Assembly: GCF_003323745.1 (NCBI RefSeq)
Contig: NZ_QOIL01000013.1
Span: 222,969-286,968 of the forward strand
Origin: Sphaerisporangium album
Lineage (GTDB): Bacteria; Actinomycetota; Actinomycetes; Streptosporangiales; Streptosporangiaceae
Reading direction: 5' to 3'
DNA: 64,000 nucleotides
Both the position numbers and the translations under genes were made by a program. How positions within the stretch are numbered: position 1 is the stretch's first letter; every line of letters begins with the position of its first letter. Below are positions 47,640-56,468 of this stretch, one piece after another. The notes below the pieces were generated by a model. It was not told the origin of the DNA, ran no database searches, and was given only the letters and a program-made list of their open reading frames with translations.

Positions 47640-47868
47640 CACTTCACGAAAGGTGGTTGGCCTGCTCGAGCAGGCCGATCCGGCAAACGGCAGCCTGGCC
47701 GCGTGGACGCAGCGCTACCTTGCTGCCAAGACCGACCAATCCACCGCTCGCTGGATCCTGCAGTGCCTCACCTGGCGGCTCCGCAGCACCGCGGCCTTCG
47801 AGCGTGAACGCGACGGACTGATCATGATGTGCGGCGTACCAGCGGAGTTCGTGGCATCGAGGCGGTAG
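47640..47868 (+). other. Unassigned coding-like fragment
   Basis: Plus-strand frame VVGLLEQADPANGSLAAWTQ, RYLAAKTDQSTARWILQCLTWRL, FERERDGLIMMCGVPAEFVASRR ending at TAG 47866-47868 shows G/C third-position bias and natural-looking composition. No family recognised. It is antisense to the readthrough tail of the decayed pentapeptide gene, so only one of the two can be genuine here; I favour this strand. Confidence 0.3.
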
Positions 47869-47869
47869 A

Positions 47870-49312
47870 TCGATGTCACCGCGTGCGGCGGGCGTGGAGG
47901 AGGTAGGGTCCGGCGGGGTCGTCTGGGTTGGGTTTGGCTCGCCACGGGGGGGCCATGCGTGGGCCCGTTTCGGATCAGTGACGCGTGCCCCTTCGAAGCT
48001 GAGGGTGCCGTCGAAGCGGGCAGCGGGAACGTGGGCTTGGCCGGCAGAGACGAATGCGGTGGTCCTGGCGCCTGCAAGACGGGTCTCCGCATCGACTCCA
48101 GCGACCCTGATGTTGATCGCCTCGCCAAACCAGGCGTCCTCGGCGAAGGTCGCCCCGTCGAAGTGCGCCTCCCGGGAGAAGACCGTCCCGGAGAATTCGG
48201 CATCGCCGCTGAAGGTAGCCTCGCGGAACGAGGCGTTCCTGGTGAAGACAGCCGCCTCGAACCCAGCCCCGTGGGCGAAGGTGGCACCGGTGAACCAGGC
48301 GTCCCCGGCGAAGGTCGCTTCCCAGAAGATGGCGGGGCCGGAGAAGGACGCGTCGTTGAACGCGGCGACTCCAAGTTTCGCTTGGCCGAACAGGGCGGCC
48401 CCCACGAAGCTGGCCTCCAAGAAACTGACGGTCTCGGTGACGGTCGCCCCGCTGAAGTCGGCTTCCCCGGTGAAGGTTGCGCCGAGGAAGATGGCTTGCT
48501 CGAACCTGGTCTTCTGGAAACGGGCGTATCTGTGAAGTCGAGCGTCGCGGAGGTCGGCGCTGGCTACCCGGCAGTGGTCAAGGTTGAGTTCGACCAGAGT
48601 GGCGTCACGCAGATCGAGGTTGATCCCGCCCAGAAGATCGCAGGTCGTTCAGAACTGTCAGCGGGCCAGTGCAGGTGGCGGGTGAGGATTTGCTGGGCGG
48701 TGCGGCGTACGTCCAGTTCCAGGCGGCGGGCGGCGGCCTCTTCTGGAGTGAGAGCCTCGGTGTCAGCCGTGGCCGGCTGTTGATCAGGGTCTTTCCGCCG
48801 GAAAGCGATCCGGTCGGGTGGAGGCTGGAAGGGGGGCGCGCAGGTAGGCGCAGATGCGGTCAACGACGGTCTGACGAAGCTCGGGATGGGCTTGGGCGAG
48901 CCGTTCCAGGTCGGTGAGCCCGCCGATCCGAACAGCGGCTTTGTCGCTCCCGAGTTGTTCGCTGGCCTTGGCGGACAGGTCGGTGATCTGGCGGGCGATG
49001 ACATCGCGTTGCGTGAGATGGTCGACGACGAGTTGCCGGTGGTGTTCGCGTTGGCTGAGGCGGAACCGGTCGACACTGATGAAGGCGGCCAGATCGCCAG
49101 TACGGCGGCGGAACTCTTCCATCCGTGCCGAAAGCATCTCTGTGTTCGGCGGTGGTCTCGCCCCACAGCAGATACCCCACCGTCATCCCAGCCAGAACGG
49201 CCACGGTGAGCGCCAGCCACACCCAGCCCAGGGGAACACCTGCGCCACGGGTGGGGGGAGCGCGGGGTCGCTCGCCTGGTCCTTCGCGCCGATGTCCATA
49301 GGCGTATTCCAC
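47870..49312 (-). pseudogene. Second pentapeptide-repeat protein, three frameshifts
   Basis: Reads, in order on the minus strand: a transmembrane start (WVWLALTVAVLAGMTVGYLL), MLSARMEEFRRRTGDLAAFI, EQLGSDKAAVRIGGLTDLER, LAQAHPELRQTVVDRICAYL, ELDVRRTAQQILTRHLHWP, INLDLRDATLVELNLDHCRV, then pentapeptide repeats (FLGATFTGEADFSGATVTE; FREATFSGDAEFSGTVFSRE). These are the parts of a well-known actinobacterial membrane pentapeptide protein, but frameshifts near 49150, 48805 and 48640 break it into pieces. Confidence 0.75.
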
Positions 49313-49609
49313 CGCAGATCAGGGTGCTCACACGCCGAAGTCCGCGGGGTTATCAGCCCGCATCTGGCCGCCTGGCTGCCACCGCGCACTATCGCTATCG
49401 CGTTTCGGCAGGTCAAGTGCCGACTTCGTCGCAGCGCCGTCGCTGGCAGGCGTAGGACGCCCAGGAGATTCCCGCGGCGGTGGCGTGGCCTTCGGTGCAC
49501 TCGGCGGCGGTGGATTCCCGATCCACCAGTCCCAACCCCGAGACAGCAACGCCCCGTCCCGCCGCGAAGCACGGAGGCGGGACGTTCCACCCCACGATCA
49601 GTGCAAAGG

Positions 49610-50440
49610 ACTACGGGAACCGACAGAGGCCGGCGACGAGGCGAAGGTGGAGATCGTCGTCCCCGAGGGCGGCGGACGCGCCTGCGTCGCGACCGACAAC
49701 GCCTCGTACTCCGACATGGCCTTCGGCCTGTACAAGATGCTCGGCTTCCGCTTCGCCCTGCGCTTCCGCGACCTGGATGACCAGCGGTTCTGGCGTGCGG
49801 ACCTGCCCGACGGGGACGGCCCGGTCGCCGGGTATGGGCCGCTGGAGGCCGCCGCCTGCAACAAGGTCAGCCTGGGGCGGATCGCCACACTGGCCGGACA
49901 TGCTCCGCGTCGCCGGATCGCTCATCACCAACCAGGTCCGCGCCTACGACCTGCTGCGGCTGTTCGGCCGCGAGGGGCACCCCACCCCGCTCGGCGCCGC
50001 GTTGGCCGAGCAGGCCGGATCGACAAGACCATGCACCCGCTCGCCCTGGTCGATCCTGTCGACGACACCTACCGTCGACTGATGAACCGGCAGCCGACCG
50101 TGCAGGAGTCCCGCCACCGCCTGGCCCGCGCGATCTGCCACGGCGGCCGGGGCCAGATCCGCCAGGCATACCGCGAGGGCCAGGAGGACCAGTTGGCCAG
50201 TCTGGGTCTCGTCCTCAACGCTGTGGTCCTGTGGGACACCCGCTACCTCGATGCCGCCTTCGCCCAGCTCCGCCCCGAGGGCCACGACATCAAGACGAGG
50301 ACGTGGCCCGACTCTCCCCGCTCAAGGACAGGCACATCAACTTCCTGGGCCTCTACCTGTTCAACATTAAGGCCAGCGGCCCCGGCCAGGGCCTGCGCCC
50401 CTTCCGCGACCCGGACGCCGTCGAGGACGACGAGGACTGA
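49610..50440 (+). pseudogene. Tn3-family transposase, C-terminal half, multiply frameshifted
   Basis: DNASYSDMAFGLYKMLGFRF, LRFRDLDDQRFWRADLPDG (frame A), HWPDMLRVAGSLITNQVRAY, DLLRLFGREGHPTPLG (frame B), GRIDKTMHPLALVDPVDDTY, NRQPTVQESRHRLARAICHG, LGLVLNAVVLWDTRYLDAAF (frame A again), DEDVARLSPLKDRHINFLGL, YLFNIKASGPGQGLRPFRDP (frame C) to the natural stop at 50438-50440. The best-preserved C-terminal half of any Tn3 transposase in the window, with at least three frameshifts. Confidence 0.82.
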
Positions 50441-50472
50441 CGGCCGGCACACCACCCCTTCCGAGCACGAGC

Positions 50473-51021
50473 TCAATCAGACGGCGTGACCGAGGACCAC
50501 ACGCCGAACCACTGCTCGGCGCCGTACTCCTCAAATCGCTCCACCTCGGTGAACCGCAGCTTCGCCGCGAGGCGCATCGAGCGGTCGTTGGCGGTCTGGG
50601 TGCAGAGCACTACCGGCTCGCTCGGAAGCGTGGCGGCGAACCAGTCCAGTGCCGCCGCGCACGCCTCGGCGGCGTACCCGCATCCCCACGCCTCCGGCAG
50701 GAACATGTAGCCGAGCTCGGCCTCACCGCCGTCCGGTCGGACGTGACCTGGACGCTCCGCGTCGCGCCGGTCGAGCGTGATGATGCCGATCATCGCTCCG
50801 TCCAGATCGACCACGAAAAGGCCGGGGCGCCGCGTGGGGACCTCAGGCACCGCACGCTCGAACTCATCACGCGGTCGAGGGCCACCAATGTAGGTGCCCA
50901 CCTCCGGCGAGGTGAACAGCTCGATGAGCGCCGCACGGTCCCGGGCCTCGGGCTCACGGAGCACGAGCCGCTCGGTCCGTATCGGGGCAGGTGGCCAGGC
51001 AACGGGTCCAAGCTCAGTCAT
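50473..51021 (-). CDS. GNAT family N-acetyltransferase (RimJ/RimL-like)
   Basis: 182 residues from ATG 51021. IRTERLVLREPEARDRAALI is the N-terminal signature of RimJ/RimL-type GNATs; the acetyl-CoA loop region is AELGYMFLPEAWGCGYAAEA (Q/R-x-x-G-x-G/A variant), followed by VVLCTQTANDRSMRLAAKLRF, the usual N-x2-S-x3-K-x-G/R element. Transfers acetyl groups from acetyl-CoA to an amine substrate that cannot be predicted. No operon partner. Confidence 0.9.
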   Translation of the reverse strand: MTELGPVAWPPAPIRTERLVLREPEARDRAALIELFTSPEVGTYIGGPRPRDEFERAVPEVPTRRPGLFVVDLDGAMIGIITLDRRDAERPGHVRPDGGEAELGYMFLPEAWGCGYAAEACAAALDWFAATLPSEPVVLCTQTANDRSMRLAAKLRFTEVERFEEYGAEQWFGVWSSVTPSD

Positions 51022-51172
51022 GGCGGGCAACCTATAGCACGCCCGCCGAGCGACACGCGCTCTCACAACTCACGAACAAAGCCACGGCTCCTCAAGAAGG
51101 CATGAGGGATATCGAGGGGCCCAGCAAGAAGCACCCTGGTCCCTCGGTGTGTGATCCTCCGGTGGCCTACGG

Positions 51173-51298
51173 CACGTCCGCGACCACATCCACCTCGTGG
51201 CCACCCTTGCCCGCCAGGACGGACGAATCCCAGAGATGCACGGCAACTGGCACCGGATGCGGAACAACTGCGATCAGATCGAAGCCGAACTCGGGTGA
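51173..51298 (+). pseudogene. Relaxase (mobilisation protein) fragment
   Basis: HVRDHIHLVATLARQDGRIP followed by NWHRMRNNCDQIEAELG and stop. DHIHxVATLARQDG is the metal-binding HxH segment of actinobacterial MOB-type relaxases that nick oriT in conjugative elements. About 41 residues remain; upstream sequence does not continue the domain in any frame. Confidence 0.6.
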
Positions 51299-51314
51299 GC
51301 GATCACCGGGAACG

Positions 51315-51890
51315 TCACCAATAGGGCATGACACTGCGTGACCTCGGGCTCAAGGTACGGCGGCCCGTTTTTGCCGTATTCCGGTGGCACCCGACCTTGC
51401 CTTTGCGCGCCGAGAGCGGGACGTCGTCGTCCAGAGCGACGAGCTCGGCGATCCGGACGCCGGAGTAGAACAGCAGCCGGCCGATGGCGCGGTCGCCGGC
51501 GAGGGGGCGGCGTTCGACGGCGCGCAGGTAGCGCTTCTGCTGGCGGGCGTCCAGGGCGCGGGGCGCGAGCTTGGGGGCGTCGTCGCGGCGGACGACGGCG
51601 GGGCCGAGTCCGAGCTGGGTGAAGAAGTGGTCCAACGCGGTGAGGTGGGCGTTGACGGTATTCGAGGCGCGGTGCAGCACGGTCTTCATGTGGGTCTTGT
51701 AGTCGCGGATGGCGAAGTCGCGGTCGTGGGCGTCGGTGAGCGGGTCGTCGTCGAGGCCGCTGGCCTCCAGCCAGGCGAGGAAGGTCCGGACCCGGGAGTC
51801 GTAGGCGCGGCGGGTGTCGCCGTCCAGCGGGGCCCGCTTCAGCGCTGCGGCGTAGGCGGCGTGGATCGTGGTGAACGCCTCGGGTAGATA
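51315..51890 (-). pseudogene. Tyrosine recombinase, C-terminally truncated
   Basis: Minus-strand frame from 51890: AAYAAALKRAPLDGDTRRAY, RVRTFLAWLEASGLDDDPLT, SNTVNAHLTALDHFFTQLGL (core-binding domain), RALDARQQKRYLRAVERRPL, LLFYSGVRIAELVALDDDV (Arg-I box), SARKGKVG, then frameshift and unrelated sequence. The HxxR and Tyr boxes are missing. It is a different integrase type from the intact one at 29.7 kb. Confidence 0.75.
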
Positions 51891-51904
51891 TCAGAAGCTC
51901 TGAT
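51890..51904. promoter_or_regulatory. Palindrome at the 5' end of the integrase remnant
   Basis: ATCAGA-AGC-TCTGAT, a perfect 6-3-6 inverted repeat that overlaps the in-frame stop preceding the integrase frame. Could be an operator or an attachment-site arm of the lost element. Confidence 0.35.
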
Positions 51905-52158
51905 GGGGAGGGCGGCGTCGGCGCGTTGATCGGGCCTGAAGTCCCGAGGCCACGCTCAGGCCAAGTCTGTTCGGGGGTCGGCCAAGATACGACGGAAACC
52001 GGCAACCAGTGATCTTGAGTTGAACTTGCCGCAGGTGAGGTGCTGGGGCGGATCGGCGTCGGCTGCCCGACCAGGGACAGCGATGCGCAAACGCAGCCGG
52101 AGGCCCGATCTTGTGTCACCGTTCGCAGTGGACTTCTTCGCGTACCCGCTCAGATCGG
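51905..52158. other. Intergenic, no gene recognised
   Basis: About 250 bases between the integrase remnant and the RibD-C gene. A 68-codon minus-strand frame (51956-52162) exists but shows no family resemblance and weak codon bias. Confidence 0.4.
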
Positions 52159-52740
52159 TCAACGGCGCACCCGATAGCGCAGGTGAAGCACCCGGTTGCC
52201 CTGAATCACCACGTCAGGATCCTCCAACAGGTGCTGCGCGTGGACCGACCCGAAGTAGCGCTTGCCGGACCCGAACACCACGGGTACGACGTCCATGCGC
52301 ACCTCGTCGACCAGACCCGCGGCAAGCGCCTGGCCACCGACGTCGCCAGCGGCGACCTCGACCATGCGGTCACCCGCAAGCTCCTGCGCCTTGGCCACGG
52401 CTGCCTCGACGCCGTCGACGAAGTGAAACGGCGCCTCGGGGTCCCAGCCCTCGGGCTCCGGCCGGTGCGTCACGACGACCACGTGGTCGATCCCGCCCGG
52501 AGGCTTCCCGTCCCAGCCGTCCGTCATGTCGAAGACGTGGCGGCCGACGATTGTCACCCCGATCTCGTCCCAGTACCGCCGGGTGTAGTCGTAGGACGTC
52601 TGCGATACCTTCAGCTCGCCGCTCTCGTCCAACGGGACGTCACCGCTGGACAACCAGTCGAACAGCGGTCCGGGCTGGTCATTCTCGTCCGCGACGAAGC
52701 CGTCCACCGACACCGAGCTGTACATGACCACCTTGCCCAC
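52159..52740 (-). CDS. Dihydrofolate reductase family (RibD-C) protein
   Basis: 193 residues from GTG 52740, GAGGAG upstream. VVMYSSVSVDGFVADENDQP, VTIVGRHVFDMTDGWDGKPP, DHVVVVTHRPEPEGW, MVEVAAGDVGGQALAAGLVD, EVRMDVVPVVFGSGKRYFG, with the C-terminal LEDPDVVIQGNRVLHLRYRV. Same family as the genes at 14.9 and 36.8 kb but only distantly alike. Sits 65 bp downstream of an AraC-type regulator on the same strand, so it is the likely regulated partner. Confidence 0.87.
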   Translation of the reverse strand: MGKVVMYSSVSVDGFVADENDQPGPLFDWLSSGDVPLDESGELKVSQTSYDYTRRYWDEIGVTIVGRHVFDMTDGWDGKPPGGIDHVVVVTHRPEPEGWDPEAPFHFVDGVEAAVAKAQELAGDRMVEVAAGDVGGQALAAGLVDEVRMDVVPVVFGSGKRYFGSVHAQHLLEDPDVVIQGNRVLHLRYRVRR

Positions 52741-52805
52741 GGGCTCTCCTCTGCTTCGGGGTGCCCTCAAATTAGCGTGTCGTGAGCTGTCGCTCTTGTA
52801 AGAAA

Positions 52806-53651
52806 TCAATCGGCCGGCAGCGGCCAGCCGTCCAGCGCGTGGCCGGGATGTTCGCGCAGGAACCGCCGCCGGACTTCGACGTACCGGGTCGGCGTGAGCC
52901 CGGTGAACGCCCTGAACTCGTGGCCGAAGTGGGCCTGGTCGAAGTAGCCTGCGCCACCGGCGAGGTCGCCCCAGTCGATCGTTCCGGCGGGGTTGATCGC
53001 GAACACGGTGGCGGTGAAGCGGTAGGTGCGGGCCAGCCGCTTCGGCGTGACGCCGATGAGCTTCTTGAACCGCTGCGCCAGATGAGTGCTGCTGACACCG
53101 GCTGCCACGCTCAGGTCGCCGATCGCCACCGCCCCGCTGGTCGCCGCGATGACGCTGCTCGTATGGCGGACCAGCCCCAGGCCGGCGGTCTCGCACAGCC
53201 GTCGCATCAGCTCCTCCTCGAGCAGCGTCAGCATCTCGTACGGCCCGGCCGCCGTGGCCAGCCGGTCCCGCAGCTCAGCAATGGCGGGCCGGCCCCAAAC
53301 CTGCTCCACCGTCACCGGCCGGTCACACAGCTCGGCCGCGGGCATCGGCAGGAACGGCGCCAGCCCCCACGGCTTGAAGTGCACGCCGACGGACCGGGTC
53401 CCCGGCGGATAGCCGAACTCGAAGGCGCGGCTGGGCACGGTGACCACGCAGCCGTCGGCGTACTCGGCCGTCTCGATGTCGGTGCCGGCGCGGATGCGGA
53501 ACGGCGCCCCGAGGTTGACGATGAGCAACGCCGACGGCATCGGCGGCAGCGTCAGCCGGGCGTACGGCGGCGCACCCTCCAGGTAGTAAAGGTCGTCGAT
53601 CAGCCCGTCCAGCGGCGGTCGCGGCACTCTGGACACGTACTCCACGCCCAC
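52806..53651 (-). CDS. AraC family transcriptional regulator
   Basis: 281 residues from GTG 53651. N-terminal cupin-like ligand domain (VTVPSRAFEFGYPPGTRSVG, VHFKPWGLAPFLPMPAAEL). C-terminal double HTH: GAVAIGDLSVAAGVSSTHLAQRFKKLIGVTPKRLARTYRF and DLAGGAGYFDQAHFGHEFRAFTGLTPTRYVEVRR, the standard signature. Upstream of and codirectional with the RibD-C gene; probably activates it in response to an unknown ligand. Confidence 0.9.
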   Translation of the reverse strand: MGVEYVSRVPRPPLDGLIDDLYYLEGAPPYARLTLPPMPSALLIVNLGAPFRIRAGTDIETAEYADGCVVTVPSRAFEFGYPPGTRSVGVHFKPWGLAPFLPMPAAELCDRPVTVEQVWGRPAIAELRDRLATAAGPYEMLTLLEEELMRRLCETAGLGLVRHTSSVIAATSGAVAIGDLSVAAGVSSTHLAQRFKKLIGVTPKRLARTYRFTATVFAINPAGTIDWGDLAGGAGYFDQAHFGHEFRAFTGLTPTRYVEVRRRFLREHPGHALDGWPLPAD

Positions 53652-54129
53652 AGTATCGCCGACGCCCCGCCGGCATCATGCGTAGTCCAGCCGCGCTGCC
53701 GCCGGAACGGGCGAGCGTCCGGCGTTACGCAGTCGGCAGGTCGGTGAGGTCCAGGCGCCGGTCGGTGCGCAGCTGGATCTCACCGTAGGGGGTCATGTTG
53801 GTGTGGAACAGCGGCGTGAGCCCGCGCCGGTCGGCGTCGGTGAGGACGTTCTCCCACTCGGGTAGGGCGAGGGTGTCCTGGATCATCAGCGTGTTGATCA
53901 GACCGAGGGCCGACTGGGGAATGTGCAGGCACGACTTCCCCGGTTCCTGTTCTTCGCGCCGGTTGGAGGCGAGTTCTCCGCGCTTGCCGAACTTGATGTA
54001 GTCGTTGACGCCGTTGTAGTTCTCCACCACGTTCGGCCCGGATTCGGTCTCCCGCTGAAGATCGCGGTCGCGAAGCCAGCGGGCCAGGAAGACGGTGCGC
54101 TGGGCGCGGCCGACCTCCAGCATCGCGGC

Positions 54130-55156
54130 CTAGGGCCTGTTTCGAAGTCCGTTGGGTGTTGGCGTGTCGTGTCCGGACATGCAGTGAGGTCTCCGGTAAA
54201 GGGTTGATCGACCAAGAAAAACCTTTACACCGGAGACCTCGTGGCCACCTTAGCGGTGACGAGGCGGTTTGACCTGACCGATGCACAGTGGGCGCGGCTG
54301 GAACCGCTGCTGCCTGCGGCAAGGAGACCAGGACGGCCGTCGAAGTGGACCAAACGGCAGCTCATCGATGGGATCCGGTGGCGGGCGCGGGTGGGGGCGC
54401 CGTGGCGGGACGTGCCGCCGTGCTACGGCTCCTGGCAGGCGGTGTACGGGCTGTTTCGCCGATGGCAGCGTGCCGGCGCCTGGCAGAAGATCACCACCGG
54501 GCTGCAGGCACTTGCCGATGATGCCGGTCTGATCGGCTGGCAGGTCGGTGTGGATTCCACGATCGTGCGGGCGCACCAGCACGCGGCCGGCGCTGCGCGG
54601 CGCCCGCAGGCGCAGGCCGAGTCGCCCGGCGGAGTGCGCACCGAGCCGGCCGATCACGCTCTGGGACGTTCACGGGGTGGGTGGACGACCAAGCTGCATC
54701 TGGCGTGTGAGCAGGGCCGGCGGATGTTGTCGCTGGTGGTGACCGGCGGGCAGCGTGGCGATGCGCCGCAGTTCGAGGCGGTCATGGCCGGGATCGGCGT
54801 GCCCAGACCGGGACCGGGACGGCCCCGTACCCGACCCTGAGGTGGTGCTGGCCGATAAGGCGTACTCATCGCGGGCGATCCGTGCTCACCTGCGCAGGCG
54901 CCGGATCGGGTGCACCATTCCCGAGCCGGCCGACCGGATCGCCGCCCGTCTGCGGCGCGGCAGCCGCGGTGGCCGTCCCCCGAAGTTCGACCTTGCCGGC
55001 TACCGCACCCGGCACGCGGTGGAATGTGGCATCAACCTGCTCAAACGCAACCGCGCCGTCGCAACCAGATACGACAAGCTCGCCGTCCGCTACGAAGCCA
55101 CCATCCATATCGCCGCCATCAACGACTGGCTCACCTGTCTTTGAAACAGGCCCTAG
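54130..55156 (+). mobile_element. Complete IS5-family insertion sequence with CTAG target duplication
   Basis: Element 54134-55152 (1019 bp). Terminal inverted repeats GGCCTGTTTCGAAG (left) and CTTTGAAACAGGCC (right, inverse complement differing at one base). Both ends are flanked by CTAG (54130-54133, 55153-55156), matching the YTAR target preference of IS5-type elements. It carries one transposase in two overlapping frames and interrupts a Tn3 transposase gene. The clean ends imply a recent insertion. Confidence 0.9.
54241..55144 (+). CDS. IS5-family (IS427-like) transposase, two frames joined by +1 shift
   Basis: First frame 54241-54840: RRFDLTDAQWARLEPLLPAA, IDGIRWRARVGAPWRDVPPC, VGVDSTIVRAHQHAAGAAR (first catalytic Asp), GGWTTKLHLACEQGR. 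It ends in CCC-TGA at 54835-54840. The second frame, entered by skipping one base, reads EVVLADKAYSSRAIRAHLRR (second Asp), RHAVECGINLLKRNRAVATR (Glu) and ends at TGA 55142-55144 within the right end. CCC-TGA is a plausible programmed +1 slip; a plain inactivating mutation is the alternative. Start GTG 54241. Confidence 0.85.
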
Positions 55157-55760
55157 GCGGGGTGGATGGTCTCGCTGGTGAACCGGCGCAGCAGGGCCTC
55201 GGTGGAGGCGGTCCGCAGCCGGATCGCGGTGGCGTACTTCATCATGATGTCGTAGTTCTGGGTGATGATGTCCGACCGGATCGGCCTGGTCAGCGCGGGT
55301 CCGAGCAACGGGTAGGAGAAGTCCTCGCCCCGGCCGGGCACATACAGCTTCATCTTGTTGATCTGCTTGAACCGGGCGACCAGGTCGGAGTCCAGCAGCC
55401 GGGTGATCCAGAACCCGACGAACGAGGCGCCGTGGGAGTCGACGAAGTTCTGCTCGATCTCCATGTCGGTGTCGTGCCGCATCGCGCCCTCGACCATGGC
55501 GTGCACCTCGGACGCCGAGCAGGAGATCAGCTGGGAGTGGACGGCCATGGACCCGCCGGTTTCGACCGTCCAGTAGATCAGCACGCCGCGCTTGGCCCTG
55601 CGGTAGCGGGAGTGCCACTCGGTGAAGATGTTCTGATCGAAGGCCGAGAAGTGAGTGGAGTCCGAGGCGACCGCGGTCGTGCCCTCGCCCCACAGGGCGG
55701 CCTGCCGGACGGCGAAGGTCGCGTTGCGATCATCCGGGCGACCTCGCGGCAGGCCTCGAC

Positions 55761-55788
55761 GGTCAGGTAGCGGCGGTCAGGTAGCGGC
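55761..55788. repeat. 14-bp tandem duplication inside the Tn3 remnant
   Basis: GGTCAGGTAGCGGC occurs twice head to tail (55761-55774, 55775-55788). The extra copy shifts the transposase frame. Confidence 0.85.
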
Positions 55789-55920
55789 GGCGCGCGTACC
55801 GAAGGTCGTCCTCGGTGTGGGATGGTCGCCGGCGGCGACCGCGCGAATCCCGGTCCCCGTCCCGTAGGCGTAGATCAGCAGCAGGAGCCATTCAAACAGC
55901 ACCGCCGCGTCCACGAAGCT

Positions 55921-56271
55921 CTTGGGGGTACTTCCTCGGGGCTGGCATCGTGTCGTACTTCTCCCTTCCGCCGGCAGATGACGCTGGCTTCAGGGCTCCA
56001 CGAAAGTCGGAGTGGTTCGGTTTTGGTCAACCGATGTCCCCAGTCACCCGCGACGGACAGGGAACAGCCTCCACCTATGACGTCCCAGCTCCTAGGTCAG
56101 CGGTCATCGACTCACGACGGCGTCGAACTGGGGGAGCAGGGATGCTGCGGGGCAAAACCATGGCCGCATCGGACATCGCGTGACCAACTCGCGGACAGGG
56201 ATGACGAAATGCCTGGTCAACTACGTGACCATTCTCGACTACTCACGCCCGGATGGGAACCGGCGCTTGCC
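55921..56271. other. Gene-poor stretch next to the Tn3 remnant
   Basis: About 350 bases in which I find no gene, RNA or element end. Codon-like bias is weak in all frames. Confidence 0.4.
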
Positions 56272-56335
56272 GGCCCTCCGCTCCCGAACATGTCCCTAGC
56301 CGCCAGGTAGCGGGTGAGAGATCACGATTGCGGTT
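56272..56335 (+). repeat. Left copy of a 64-bp inverted repeat pair
   Basis: Begins GGCCCTCCGCTCCCGAAC and ends ATCACGATTGCGGTT. It matches, inverted, the sequence at 59830-59892 with about five differences and one single-base gap. The pair encloses SDR, ArsR, a Tn3 fragment and an LRV gene (3.6 kb). Confidence 0.8.
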
Positions 56336-56468
56336 GTCGTTGAGGAAGCTGTCACCATCGTCGACGAATCGGCCGCTCGCGCCGCGGTCAACGAAGTCAT
56401 CGCCACGGAGTAGACCAGCCCGGCGGCGGATGATGACCGCACTCGAACGGGGCCTGCTGTCCTGACCC

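Larger units (their letters stand above)
53725..55920 (-). pseudogene. Tn3-family transposase, C-terminal half, split by an IS5-family insertion
   Basis: Minus strand, upstream part: LLLLIYAYGTGTGIRAVAAGD, frameshift by a 14-bp duplication, then ASDSTHFSAFDQNIFTEWHS, GVLIYWTVETGGSMAVHSQL, EIEQNFVDSHGASFVGFWIT, SDIITQNYDIMMKYATAIRL. After the 1019-bp IS it resumes AAMLEVGRAQRTVFLARWLR, VENYNGVNDYIKFGKRGELA, LFHTNMTPYGEIQLRTDRRL to the natural stop at 53725. Joining the halves without the IS leaves an in-frame TAG at the target CTAG, so the gene was dead before insertion. Confidence 0.85.

Noticed and set aside
46539..47807. 422-codon plus-strand frame with regular GERRxxEVGxxGECR-like repeats
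   Set aside because: Repeat pattern is the mirror of the pentapeptide repeats on the minus strand; it has no independent evidence.
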